A stretch of DNA of 64,000 nucleotides. It comes from Cordylochernes scorpioides. Lineage: Eukaryota > Arthropoda > Arachnida > Pseudoscorpiones > Chernetidae. This document shows, one piece after another, positions 11,836 to 21,399 of this stretch; the stretch's first letter is position 1, and each line of letters opens with the position of its first letter. The position numbers and the translations under genes are program-made. The DNA lies in contig CP092872.1 in the NCBI GenBank assembly GCA_030710605.1, positions 8,548,230 through 8,612,229 on the forward strand, given 5' to 3'. The notes under the pieces are model-generated. The model worked only from the letters and a program-made list of their open reading frames with translations. It had not been told where the DNA came from and made no database searches.

Positions 11836-11889
11836 ATGGGCCGGAAAAAGATCCAGATATCCCGGATCACAGATGAGAGGAACAGACAG
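11836..11889 (+). CDS. MEF2: MEF2 coding exon 1 (start of MADS box)
   Basis: Encodes MGRKKIQISRITDERNRQ, the invariant first 18 residues of MEF2, and ends at CAG|GTGAGC, the conserved MEF2 splice position. The exon probably begins at 11754 after the acceptor TTTGTGTTTGCAG, giving about 82 bases of 5' UTR before the ATG. There is no in-frame alternative start. Confidence 0.97.
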
Positions 11890-12458
11890 GTGAGCTATGG
11901 CACCATTACAGAATCTAGAACTCCCCTTAGATGTACTCCATGGTAACAAGGGACTTATCCATAATATGTGCATATGGAGGTTTGGCTTTTGCATTAACAA
12001 GATGTCTGTGAACCCTACTACTATCTTAATGACAGCTATTTTAGAATGATCTAAATGTTTCAATGTTATTGTGGTTATTGAGAGAGGGAGCTCTTTGCTA
12101 AGTCCATTTATCCATTACACATCAGATCACAAACGTGTTAATTTTACAGGTTATCACAAAAAAGCAATAAATTATGGCCTACAGTAAGAGTAACTTAAAC
12201 ACAGATAAAGGTACACTCAATAGTACAACGCCAACAACAAAAAGGAGGCCTTAAATAAAAAAAAAAAACACACACACAATTTGTTAAATAAAATAAAAAC
12301 AGTACTTATCTTTTATTTGCAGCGTTGATAAGGAGCAGACCGGGGTTTCACCAGTATACAAGGAGATCACCAGACAAACACACAGAGAATGCTTTAAGCG
12401 TCTCCACTCGAACACCACGACTCCTAAAACATAATTAAAATATATAAGATTACTTATA

Positions 12459-12545
12459 CAGTCGAACTTGGATAATTCAAAGCCCAAGGGATCAAGATAA
12501 ATATTTAAATTAAAGACAGTTCAAATTATCCAAGTTCTACTACTG
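12459..12545. mobile_element. Small TA-flanked MITE (CAGTCGAACTTGGATAATT ends)
   Basis: Left end TA|CAGTCGAACTTGGATAATT and right end AATTATCCAAGTTCTACTACTG|TA are imperfect inverted repeats. The 87-bp size and TA flanks fit the Tigger-like MITEs elsewhere in the window. Confidence 0.75.
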
Positions 12546-12699
12546 TATTTGATCACATCTTTTTTAAAATTTATAATCCAATGAATTATGGAAAGTTTGT
12601 TCTTGCTACAAAAGTCTGCTAAGTAAAGTTCCATTATCAATGGTTTCTTAGTACAAAGCAATAATGGACCCTCTATATATAACAAATGAAAACATGAAC

Positions 12700-12960
12700 A
12701 ATGAAGATGTGAATGTTTCTTTTCACAAATAAATCACAAACTTCTACTGTCCTTACTGCGATGAAAAAATGTTTGGAGGGCTTTGCTCATCAGTTGTGAT
12801 CAACAGTGGTTTCATCAATTTAATCTATCAGACTGCTTCTTTAGAGCTCTAATACTGTATTGGATCATTCTGCTTATATATGCTACACTGAAAAGGGTGG
12901 AATCTTAGAAATGGTATTCAAGAAAACTATAGACATAAGCTTTTAGGACAGTAGAATTAC
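12700..12960 (+). repeat. Family G internal segment, single degraded copy
   Basis: It contains ACTTCTACTGTCCTTACTGC, GGGAGGGCTTTGCTCATCAG (with differences) and GACATAAGCTTTTAGGACAG, matching the unit that is triplicated at 43257-44480. Confidence 0.75.
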
Positions 12961-13032
12961 ATTATTTGTGAAAAGAAACACTTGCGTCTTAATGTCTCTT
13001 AAACCAATATCCATACAACAAAAAATTATGTT

Positions 13033-13208
13033 ACAAGTCCAACCCCACCAGCGAGTTCAAGTAACCAAACGGGGCTCTGGAATAATTGTAAGTGCAAAGT
13101 CGAACTGCTTTTCACATATGTAGACATGTGGTGCACTTACAGTAAAAAGCAGTTGCCTACTTCTACCCACCATGATTATCATGGCCTGTACCACGTGTAC
13201 TAGGGATA
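13033..13208 (+). mobile_element. SINE, body only
   Basis: Matches the family body from CAACCCCACCAGCGAG to ACGTGTACTAGGGATAA. The tRNA head is missing. Confidence 0.88.
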
Positions 13209-13728
13209 AACAAAAAACAAATGTTACAAGTAAAGTTAAGGAATGGTCTACAGAGAGAGAAACAAGGGACCATCGTAGACAAGGGTGATGGTCACCACCA
13301 TTAGGGGATGGACCATCAGACCGGTGTTATCTGGGTGACTTTCTCTCAGTGGCCATTGTCCCACTAGGGGGACGTTCACCCCCTGCCTCCCCAATTTAGC
13401 TCCTTGTTAACCTTTGCCTCCCCTAACTGGGTCAGACCTCTCTCTCTCTCTCTCCCTTCTTCCACTTTTGTTGTTTACTACACCTCAGATTGTTGTTTAT
13501 TGCCTGCCTGGGTCCCTCTTCCATTTAACTACTATCTATTTATGTGGAAAAAATATAGTACAAAAAGTGAAATTGTACTGGAATCAAAGTGGATAAATTA
13601 AGGCTCTTTCTCCTGATGTGGACAGTGTCACTAAAAAGTTACTGATGGTTTGCGCCATCTATTGGAATAAATATCAACTAATTGTTGAAGATATTTAATT
13701 ATTCAAAGAATAAACCAAATATCCATTC

Positions 13729-13985
13729 TTCTTCTCTTCTTCTTTCTTATCTCCACTCAATCATATCAGGGTATCAAGCTTGTAAAGCTTGTTGATGGTG
13801 TCTGCCAGGGAAGAGTAGAGCTCATCAATGGATGAGTCAATACAGTTTATAATGTGTTTTGGGGTTGCAGGTTGACACTTAGTATATAGTGGGAAAACCT
13901 TGCAACCATTCTGGAAAGTCATTGTCCGTAGTTGACCAGACTTAAGTCTGGAAATCAAAGACTGTTGTTCCCTTGGGAGACCCAT
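13729..13985 (-). pseudogene. LINE-A ORF2 C-terminal fragment
   Basis: The minus strand encodes about 74 residues including LPREQQSLISRLKSGQLRT, then CQPATPKHIINCIDSS and a stop, and then the GAGTGGAGATAAGAAAGAAG tail. The CxxCxxxxPxHxxxxC pattern is the zinc-binding tail of non-LTR retrotransposon ORF2 proteins. The copy is 5'-truncated. Confidence 0.82.
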
Positions 13986-14660
13986 TTTTTTTATTTCGAC
14001 TTAGAGCGCTATGTCCCCCAATTTTTAAAGAAGAGAAAGATATTTTAAATATGTACAGAATTAGTATGCAAGTTAGTTAGATGAAAAGATAAAAATATAT
14101 ACATATATATCAACACAATTGATATATATATACAAAGGGTTGGTAAGCAAAATGAGAGACCCATTCTTGATTGATCAAACAGAGATCAAGAGATATCAAA
14201 TTCTCCTGAACTAAATTGAAGGGATACAGCCAGATTTTCTTTTTCCATATAAAGAGTTCCTGTATTCAGGAATTCCTGCATACCTCTGGACCAAAATTTG
14301 TATGCTTCTATAACTGCACACCATTGTTGGAAACACAGTTAAAATAATCGGGACACCTCAGAAATTCTTGCTATAAAAAAGGCTTTTATAACGAGGTGCC
14401 TACTGTATAGTTTTTTTTTCTTTAGCTGTACTTTGATAATATGCCAACTTCATCTCTACTGATTACACCCTGGATATATTTAAAATTTTTACCTCTCTAA
14501 ATTCAAGAAGGAGGGGGCTTCAGAAGATTTATTTCATACATTAAAAATTATATATATTTGTGTAACGTTTCTTCTTTTAAGAAAGGTATATAGCAATTTT
14601 TCCAGCACACAATCAATACTTTTATTCCCTTTCTTAATAGACCTGAGGTATTGTCAAATA

Positions 14661-14725
14661 CAGTAGAACCTCCATGAGAGGACACTCACACTAAAGGACA
14701 CCTCTCTGAATTCTTCTGATGCATA
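14661..14725. mobile_element. Half copy of the CAGTAGAACCTCC MITE
   Basis: Starts TA|CAGTAGAACCTCCATGAGAG and continues with GGACACCTCTCTGAATTC before losing similarity. Confidence 0.7.
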
Positions 14726-14888
14726 ATTAAAGGGAGAGATATCTCTCTAGTTATCATATACAGATGTATATGATCTCAACTACTATCTCTGCAGTTAATA
14801 AGAACTAACTGAATGTGATGGTGAAGTACCATTTGTGCCACCATCAAATACCATCACCTGCCATAAATACCCACTATTAAAACTATAT

Positions 14889-15070
14889 ACAGTAGAACCT
14901 CCCTTTAGCAGACAACCCCGCTAGTGGGCACCTCTCCACAAAGAACAGTTTTCATTCGCAAAATTACCATTTTTTACTATTTAGCAACTCTTTAGTAAGA
15001 GGACACCTCTCTCTAAAAGACAATTTGGCTCTGCAGTTAGGTGTTGTCTTTTACAAGGAGGTTCTACTGT
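14889..15070. mobile_element. Full-length CAGTAGAACCTCC MITE
   Basis: CAGTAGAACCTCCCTTTAG at the left pairs with GGAGGTTCTACTG at the right, with TA on both sides. The ~180-bp interior is an imperfect palindrome with GAGGACACCTCTC repeated inside each arm. It is non-coding and similar to the copies at 17614, 46622 and 50622. Confidence 0.88.
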
Positions 15071-15370
15071 ATATATAAAATAACAGCAGTGGTGGAGGAG
15101 AAATTTAGTCAAGTTGTGTGTTGGAGACGTAGGGAGACCCAAGGTTAATGGAGAGAGGATCGGCCGACCATACTCCTTCGGAATCATAATTAGATGACTG
15201 TAAAAATCACCTTGAGGGTCAGGGTTTTTTTTTTTTTTATTTCTTTATAAATTTTTTTTTTCTCTGGTAATGATTCCAAATCACTTGTAGCTTGTTTGAC
15301 CTGAAGTATTTCCTCTCAACAAATTGCCCTATTGTCTCAAGTGGTGGCAACCAGCAGTATTTTGATAATA

Positions 15371-15520
15371 TCAGCTCTGGGATGTCCTTAGATGCTTCCA
15401 TGTCAGCTTTGAGGTTGGCTACAGCCTTTGGTAGATATACCTTCTTGTGGGTCTTGATGGTACTTACCTTGAAGGTTCTTAGTAGAGTGGTATGGCTTGA
15501 ACTGGAAGTTTTGTATGTAT
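15371..15520 (-). mobile_element. LINE-A internal fragment
   Basis: Contains TTGGTAGATATACCTTCTTG and CTTGATGGTACTTACCTTGA, shared with 16700-16790. This is an older LINE-A piece that abuts the younger insertion at 15547. Confidence 0.6.
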
Positions 15521-15546
15521 GTGTGTGTGGAATATTAGATTCTTGT

Positions 15547-15899
15547 CTTCTTCTTTCTTATCTCCACTCAATCATATTAGGGCATCAATCTTGTAAAGCT
15601 TGACAACCATCATGACTGGGGAAGTAGAATGCATTTGCCTTTGTCATTAAGACTTGGAGCACTACTCAGTGGCAGGCCGACTTAGCTCCAAAAGAAATGG
15701 CCGCCTTTGACATGAGGAACAGACGCCATGTACAGCGGTTCCTAACATGGAGTACAAACACTGCTCATCCTGTATCCCTGGATTAGGAGCCCTTACAGGG
15801 TACTATCAGCCGGGTCAGCTGAGCCCAGGTGTTTTAGCAAGCTTGTTACTGCTCCCCCTCCTTCTTTTTCTTCAGATCTGATGTGTAAAGTCACCTGTA
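15547..15899 (-). mobile_element. LINE-A insertion just before MEF2 exon 2
   Basis: A 353-bp minus-strand LINE-A 3' segment (tail complement CTTCTTTCTTATCTCCACTC; body TACTATCAGCCGGGTCAGCT). It is flanked by a 23-bp duplication at 15524-15546 and 15900-15922 that includes GGAATATTAGATTCTTGT. The right-hand copy ends only 34 bp before the exon 2 acceptor. Confidence 0.92.
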
Positions 15900-15914
15900 T
15901 GTGTGGAATATTAG

Positions 15915-16247
<333 letters not shown>

Positions 16248-16569
16248 TGAATATAGGTATATGAAAAAGTGAAAGTTGTATAAGCTTATGATTTTACTTT
16301 GTTTTAAAAATGAATCGATGTTGGTTCCATATGATTGAATTGAATATTACACCTTACTCCCATATATTTTATTGCTTAAAAAAAGGAACACAGCAAAACA
16401 AAAAAAAAGAACTACAATTGCAAAATGATTTGATAACTAACTAAGAAAAAAATAAAATAATATCAAAAATGTTGATGATAAAAAAATTGAATATGTCTGC
16501 CAGAAAAATGTTTCTATGAATTAAAAAATATGAATAATTACAAAATTAATATATAAATTTCAAACAATA

Positions 16570-16790
16570 GGTGTCTCAAGTCTGTGGAGCTTTTTGATGG
16601 TCTCTGTGCTGGGGATGAGTAGAGTCATTATCCATAGGTAGCCAGATTAAGTCTGGAAACCATGGACTATCTTAAGAGGACAGACTTGATCTCTTTGCTC
16701 CGTACCAGCTGTGGCAGATATACTTTCTTGTAGGCCTTGATGGTACTTACCTTAAAGTCTCTTTGAGTGGTAGATTCAAATAAGAATATA
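16570..16790 (-). mobile_element. LINE-A fragment in MEF2 intron 2
   Basis: Shares AAGTCTGTGGAGCTTTTTGA, a CTGGGGATGAGTAGAG segment and CTTGATGGTACTTACCTTAA with other LINE-A copies and with the 162-bp array at 58885. The rest of intron 2 (16161-17389) holds a SINE and a family F copy. Confidence 0.75.
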
Positions 16791-16885
16791 AATAGTAGCA
16801 ATGCGTTTCTCTATTTGTGCATAGTGCGGCATGGCCATGCTTATAGAAGGATTATAAAGATCTGAAAGCTTGCACTTTGCACAAA

Positions 16886-17047
16886 ATTCAACCCCACCAG
16901 CGAGTGCAAGTAAACAAACAGGGCTCTGGCACATTTGTAAGTGCAAAGCTGAACTGCTTTTGACATGTGGTGCACTTACAGTAAAAACAGTTGCCTACTT
17001 CTACCCACCATGATTATCATGGCCTGTACCACATGTACTAGAGATAA
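16886..17047 (+). mobile_element. SINE, body only
   Basis: Matches the family body (CCCCACCAGCGAGTGCAAGT to CATGTACTAGAGATAAAAAA) with a short deletion in the TGTGTAGACATGTG segment. Confidence 0.87.
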
Positions 17048-17134
17048 AAAAAAATAAATAAATAAACACATTACTACTATTTATATTCTTATTTCATACT
17101 TTATATAGCAATTTTCTCTTCTATTAGAGTGGTA

Positions 17135-17335
17135 AACATAAGGTAATAAGACCAAATCCAAATAAATAAATAGTGTGTGACATTTCGGTAACAGCCTTGT
17201 TACCATCTTCAGACAAAAGTACTGAATGATAGTAGTGAAAGATGGTAACAACACTGTTACCGAAACACCACACACTATTTATTTATTTGGTCTTATTACC
17301 TTGTGTTTATAATCTATAATCCAAATTGTGCATTA
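17135..17335. mobile_element. Fold-back element F with a 15-bp target duplication
   Basis: A compact family F copy (AGGTAATAAGACCAAATCC to CCAAATTGTGCATTA) flanked by the direct repeat TCTATTAGAGTGGTA on each side (17120-17134 and 17336-17350). The right copy lies 39 bp before MEF2 exon 3. Confidence 0.88.
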
Positions 17336-17389
17336 TCTATTAGAGTGGTAGATTGTCATGAGCCAGTTGTATGACCACTGTGGGTGCAG

Positions 17390-17545
17390 GTCCTAAACAA
17401 GAAGGAACACAAGGGTTCCCCAAATGGCTGTGACAGTCCGGACCCTGATCCAGAACAATACCTAGCCCACCGCTCACATCCAACCAAGATGGACAACTTT
17501 GACTTCTCAATACAACGAGGGCACCAGCTGATCAATGGCAACAGG
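17390..17545 (+). CDS. MEF2: MEF2 coding exon 3
   Basis: 52 codons beginning VLNKKEHKGSPNGCDSPDPD, the segment that follows the MEF2 domain in animal MEF2 proteins (the fly counterpart starts LNKKEHK). It is bounded by GGGTGCAG| and AACAGG|GTGAGC, phase 0 at both ends. The second half (YLAHRSHPTKMDNFDF and onward) does not match the T/SPRTExKY..I.EEF pattern I expect there, so it is divergent in this lineage or an alternative exon. Confidence 0.93.
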
Positions 17546-17613
17546 GTGAGCTAGCTTCCACTCTGACACTTTTGAACAAGATCCAAGTGAATTATCTTTT
17601 TTTTTTTTAAATA

Positions 17614-17789
17614 CAGTAGAACCTCCATGACAGGACAACTCCCACTAGAAAACCACCTCTCCAAAGGACAGTTTTCATTTATAAAATTACTAATTTTACT
17701 ATTTAGCAACTCTCTGGTAAGAGGAAAACTCTCCCTAAATGACACTTTGTCTCTGCAGCTAGGTGTCTTTTACTGGGAGGTTCTACTGT
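17614..17789. mobile_element. Full-length CAGTAGAACCTCC MITE
   Basis: TA-flanked, 176 bp, ends CAGTAGAACCTCCATG and GGGAGGTTCTACTG. It lies 68 bp after the exon 3 donor. Confidence 0.88.
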
Positions 17790-18144
17790 ATTTCCTTAAA
17801 AAATAGTATTCACCTAAAAATATGAAAAGAGAAGAAAGAGGAGAAATTTTGAAGCATTTTAAAAATAATGAAAAGGCATGATCTGAGATGCTTAATGAAA
17901 TTTTTAGATGATAAAATGTCATTTCTCATACATAAAGTATACACCAAAAATGTTTTGTTTCTGTGTAAGTAATGTTAATTTTATGATTGCCATTACTCAG
18001 TTTAAGACAATAACTGAGCTTATAGTTAAAAGTAAATAGCTGAAAATATGTGATATAACTGAGGAAGGGCTTGTTCAAAATCATTGCTGTAATTGTTTTG
18101 TTTTTTTTTGTAATTGTCAAACACCTTGCGAAGTACATGTCTGA

Positions 18145-18558
18145 TCCAGGCTGTTTATGTGGGGAGAGAAGATAGGATTCCAATCACTTGCTTATTTAGT
18201 GTCCAATCTTCCAGAACTACAAAAATCGAGAAAAATTTGAATACAAGGATCTTTTTATGTTTATAAATAGTAAGGACTCATATTTTAAATTTAGAAAATT
18301 CTGTAAATAGATCTATGATTTTCTCTCTTGGTTAAAAAAAACGTAATTGCTAAACTAGGTATATTTGTTTGTGTTTGTTTAATTAGTTGGTTGTAAATTC
18401 AAGCATGATTTTAATGTCCTTTCCTTTATTTTCTTCTTTAAACTTCTACTCAAACCTTGTAATTATTTAATTGTTTATGTAATATAGTATTTAGTGTTGT
18501 TTCTTGACGCAAGCATCCCTTGTAGGGATATCGCGTCTTATTTGTTAATAAATAAATA
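18145..18558 (+). mobile_element. Retroposon with TAAATAAATAAA tail and 14-bp target duplication
   Basis: Flanking direct repeats AAGTACATGTCTGA at 18131-18144 and 18559-18572 enclose 414 bp ending GGGATATCGCGTCTTATTTG then TTAATAAATAAATAAA. The simple TAAA-type tail and variable-length duplication indicate a non-LTR retrotransposon (RTE-like) or its passenger. It is not otherwise repeated in the window. The insertion ends 17 bp before the predicted exon 4 acceptor. Confidence 0.8.
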
Positions 18559-18589
18559 AAGTACATGTCTGAGGGGAGTGTCTGCGTAG

Positions 18590-18668
18590 GGGATCCCCAT
18601 ACCTGGCTCCAGCTTCCTGAATCAGGAGCTGCTTTCACCTTCAGAGATTGTACGCCCTTCTTCCTCAG
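18590..18668 (+). CDS. MEF2: MEF2 coding exon 4 (predicted)
   Basis: Acceptor CTGCGTAG| and donor TCCTCAG|GTAGAT enclose 26 codons (starting GIPIPGSSFL and ending VRPSSS) plus one base. It enters in phase 0, as exon 3 leaves, and leaves in phase 1, as exon 5 requires. The Ser/Pro-rich content suits the MEF2 activation region. The acceptor lacks a good pyrimidine tract, because a retroposon has been inserted just upstream. Read-through beyond the donor soon meets a stop. Confidence 0.7.
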
Positions 18669-18724
18669 GTAGATGGAGCCTGGCACTACCACAGGTGGCA
18701 GTTAGCTGACCAATGAGGTTGCAG
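18669..18724 (+). other. MEF2 56-bp intron
   Basis: GTAGAT...GGTTGCAG. Removing it joins exon 4 (…TCA G) to exon 5 (AG TAC CAG) in frame. Its length nearly equals the 55-bp intron at 20139-20193. Confidence 0.7.
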
Positions 18725-18918
18725 AGTACCAGTACAAAGGGGGCGAGTCAACACCCGCTCTGCTAGACATGAACATGATGGCCAATGGCTACCACCACCA
18801 TCCTGCCAGAGACAGCATGGATGGTCACAAGCCTAAACCCTCAGCCCAGGGTGCTTCACGGGCTTCCACCTCACTTCAACTGGCCTCAGCTTCCCCTACC
18901 CCTTCTACATCCTCCATG
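18725..18918 (+). CDS. MEF2: MEF2 coding exon 5
   Basis: Encodes EYQYKGGESTPALLDMNMMA, a His-rich segment (YHHHPARDSM) and a Ser/Thr/Ala/Pro-rich stretch ending TPSTSSM, with donor ATG|GTAGGC. The composition is typical of the low-complexity MEF2 transactivation region. The other two frames are closed, and phase is 1 in and 0 out. Confidence 0.85.
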
Positions 18919-19250
18919 GTAGGCCCCCTTTCTTATATACAGTATCTCTATATCTCTTAGTTGAGAACACTTAGTGATGCCCTCTCTTACTCGGGGAGTT
19001 GTTAAAATGGTAATTTTGGTGATGATAAATGTTCTTTTTAGTAAATTTTTTCTCTCTCTCTGAAGTTGTTACAGAAATCTCTCAGACATATGTAGATTAC
19101 TTACATCATCACCTTCTTGTATTTAGATCTTGGTACATTCAGTCCAAAACATGTTGCCAAGTCAACAAATCAGTCATTTTGTTGTTGTGTTTTCTGTATC
19201 ATGAAACTCTGCCTGATGTGTTTTCTAAAAAGTTAACTGTCTGTTAACAG

Positions 19251-19323
19251 GCTGTGAACCGAGGAGGGGGAGCCGCTTCACCCTACACCACTTTCACCAC
19301 AGTAAGTTCTTCAGATCAGGCAG
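19251..19323 (+). CDS. MEF2: MEF2 coding exon 6 (donor uncertain)
   Basis: Begins after TGTTAACAG| with AVNRGGGAASPYTTFTT. A strong donor (ACA|GTAAGT) lies at 19301/19302, but using it puts exon 7 out of frame. Reading on to a weak donor (GGCAG|GTTTTG, 19323/19324) adds seven codons (VSSSDQA) and one base, giving exactly the phase exon 7 needs. An unseen small exon downstream is the alternative. Confidence 0.65.
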
Positions 19324-20050
19324 GTTTTGTTCTGTTGGATTAAGGGATTCTCCCATGGAACAAGATCTGGCCCTTAATTACACTCAAACCTTGTTATAAC
19401 CTCCTCATTTGGGACCAAGATTTTAGCTTGTTTTTGGTGCAGTTCAAATAATTGGAATTTAACAATTCAGGACTTTAGAAAATTGTTTAAAAGATTCCTC
19501 ACTGCATGGAGATAATTAATTGGAGCCTCTTATCATCCAAACATTTATAAATTTCATGTTTTATTTATATCCTATATTCTAAAGTTTCAAAAGTCTCTCA
19601 ATTTTGTGTTTGCACTGTGATTAAAAATCACACTTTAAAATCTTGGTCCTAAATGATGAGTTTTTAATTTTTTTTTTTAATGCCTGAACTATTTTTTTTT
19701 TCTTATAATTTTTCACATGTTTTAGTGTACTTTGACAAATTTGGCCGTAACTATTCATTTCTTGATTTTTCTGCAAGCCTCTTAGAGCCAGCTTTTTGTT
19801 GAGGTACAGACTGTACCATATTGACAAGGGCCAACAGCCTGAAAGAGTATTTTTTGGCCAATATTCCGAAAATGATGGGAAAAAAAATGCTATATATTCA
19901 GTCAGATAGCCTCTAAAAATGCTCAGTTAAGTAGTCAAGGCATGCCTATATATATATATATATAATTTTTTTTTTCATCTTCTACCAAGGTTGCATCTGT
20001 TTTTTTTTTTTTTTAAGCAATATTTTGTAAACAGATGTGTGTGTTTGCAG

Positions 20051-20138
20051 ATGACTTCCAGCTCTCCGGCGACCTTACCCTGACCAGTTTCAACTCCACC
20101 TCAGTGCTTCATCCCAATTGGACCATTGCCCACAACAG
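20051..20138 (+). CDS. MEF2: MEF2 coding exon 7
   Basis: Encodes DFQLSGDLTLTSFNSTSVL, then HPNWTIAHN, bounded by GTTTGCAG| and AACAG|GTGAGT. It resembles the vertebrate MEF2 segment with DYSL..ADL..L.GFNSPG. Only one frame is open, requiring phase 1 in and phase 2 out. Confidence 0.88.
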
Positions 20139-20193
20139 GTGAGTGCCCACCTACCTACTCCCTACGCAACACAATCTTACTCTGCATGTGCAG
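20139..20193 (+). other. MEF2 55-bp intron
   Basis: GTGAGT...CATGTGCAG, 55 bp. Reading through the donor gives an immediate TGA, while splicing restores the frame (AAC AG|C GTA TTT). It is among the shortest introns seen in animals. Confidence 0.88.
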
Positions 20194-20398
20194 CGTATTT
20201 GACAACAATCTCACCCATCTTGGAGGGGACTGCCTTCGAGTAAAGACAGAACCTATATCCCCGTCGCGTGAAACTTCCCAACGATCACCCGGACACTCCC
20301 TGACTTCGTCTTCATCATCCCCGGATCCAAACAACATTGACTATGAGAGCCATCTGAACAAGAGGCCGCGCCTGGCACCTGATGGCTGGGTTACCTAA
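20194..20398 (+). CDS. MEF2: MEF2 final coding exon
   Basis: Encodes VFDNNLTHLGGDCLRVKTEP, continuing ISPSRE, a serine-rich run (SLTSSSSSPDP) and the C-terminus KRPRLAPDGWVT before TAA. The KTEPISP, poly-Ser and terminal W(V)T elements are the diagnostic MEF2 C-terminal landmarks. KTEP fits the sumoylation consensus (psi-K-x-E) conserved in MEF2. Confidence 0.95.
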
Positions 20399-21300
20399 TT
20401 CTCTCATCCCCTCAAACAAAACATCCGTAGGTGTAATTTTTTGTACTTCCCCCCCCCCCCCCCTCCTGTACAGAGCTGTTAAATTATTAGATGTTGCTCC
20501 CCCCCCCCCTCAAGTATTATTTTCCCCCCTCCAGTGCAATAAGTCTTCTCCACACCTACTAAACCTCATTGTACATATACCACAATTATTTATTTTATCT
20601 ACCATGTGCTTGCTGCTTGACATGATGGTCATGGCTTTTTTTTTTTTTTGGATCCTCTCACATCCTTTTTGTAAAATACATTTTTTTTTTGTGATTATTT
20701 ATTATTTATCTTCCCTTTTTTTTTGTGCTCTCTCTTTTTTTTTATTATTATTTTTTTTGTGTTTGTTTGATGATATATTATTTTTTATTATTGCCCCCCC
20801 CTCTATCTCTCTTTTTTCCCCCTTTTTTTTTATCTCTCCCACACAATGTTGTTGTAAATTTTTACCCCATACATTACATATATGTTTACCCTTTTTTTCT
20901 ATCACCTACCTTTTTTGTTTTCTCTCTATCCATCTTTGTTTTATTTTTTACACCATTCTCTCTCAGGTTTATAAGAATCTTTATTCCCCCAATGTAATCT
21001 CTCACATCAACTTACTACTACCCTTTTTTTTTTGTTGAAAAAAAATTGAATCTTTAATGTAATATTTGAAGAAAGAAAATTGCTTTTTTTTTGTGTGTAT
21101 AAAAACCAACCAACAAACAGATAATTGCAAAAAAATTGTAATTTTTTATTATTATTTATATTTATACAATGATTAATGATCTCATAGATTTTTATTTTTT
21201 TTTTTGTCTTATGCTGTCTCCCATAGAGTTTGCTGCTTTTAAAAAAATAATAATTGAGCTTTTTTTTATCTGAATTTTTTTTTTTCTTTCTTTTCTCACC
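20399..21300 (+). other. Probable start of MEF2 3' UTR, T/C-rich
   Basis: After the stop, the + strand is strongly pyrimidine-rich, with C runs (near 20451-20463, 20501-20510) and many T runs. The apparent 218-codon frame through it is a by-product of this composition. It contains one Pumilio-type site at 20570. The end of the UTR was not located. Confidence 0.55.
20570..20577 (+). promoter_or_regulatory. Candidate Pumilio-binding element in 3' UTR
   Basis: TGTACATA matches the UGUAHAUA consensus of PUF-family proteins, 172 bases after the MEF2 stop. An eight-base match can arise by chance. Confidence 0.35.
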
Positions 21301-21399
21301 AATTTTATTTTAATGGGTGCCAACTTTATCTTGAGCCAACTTCCATTACATGTGGCTTTTCTTCTTTCTTTTTTGGTAACAGTATTGTCAACATTTTTA

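Noticed and set aside
18706-18918. MEF2 exon 5 starting at CTGACC after GCAGTTAG
   Set aside because: It would enter in phase 0, but that AG has a poor context. The combination of exon 18590-18668, a 56-bp intron and a start at 18725 explains phases on both sides and uses a better acceptor (GGTTGCAG). Not fully excluded.
20382-21038. A 218-codon forward frame after MEF2
   Set aside because: It arises from T/C homopolymer-rich 3' UTR sequence (runs of F, L, P), overlaps the end of the MEF2 exon out of frame, and has no splice or domain support.
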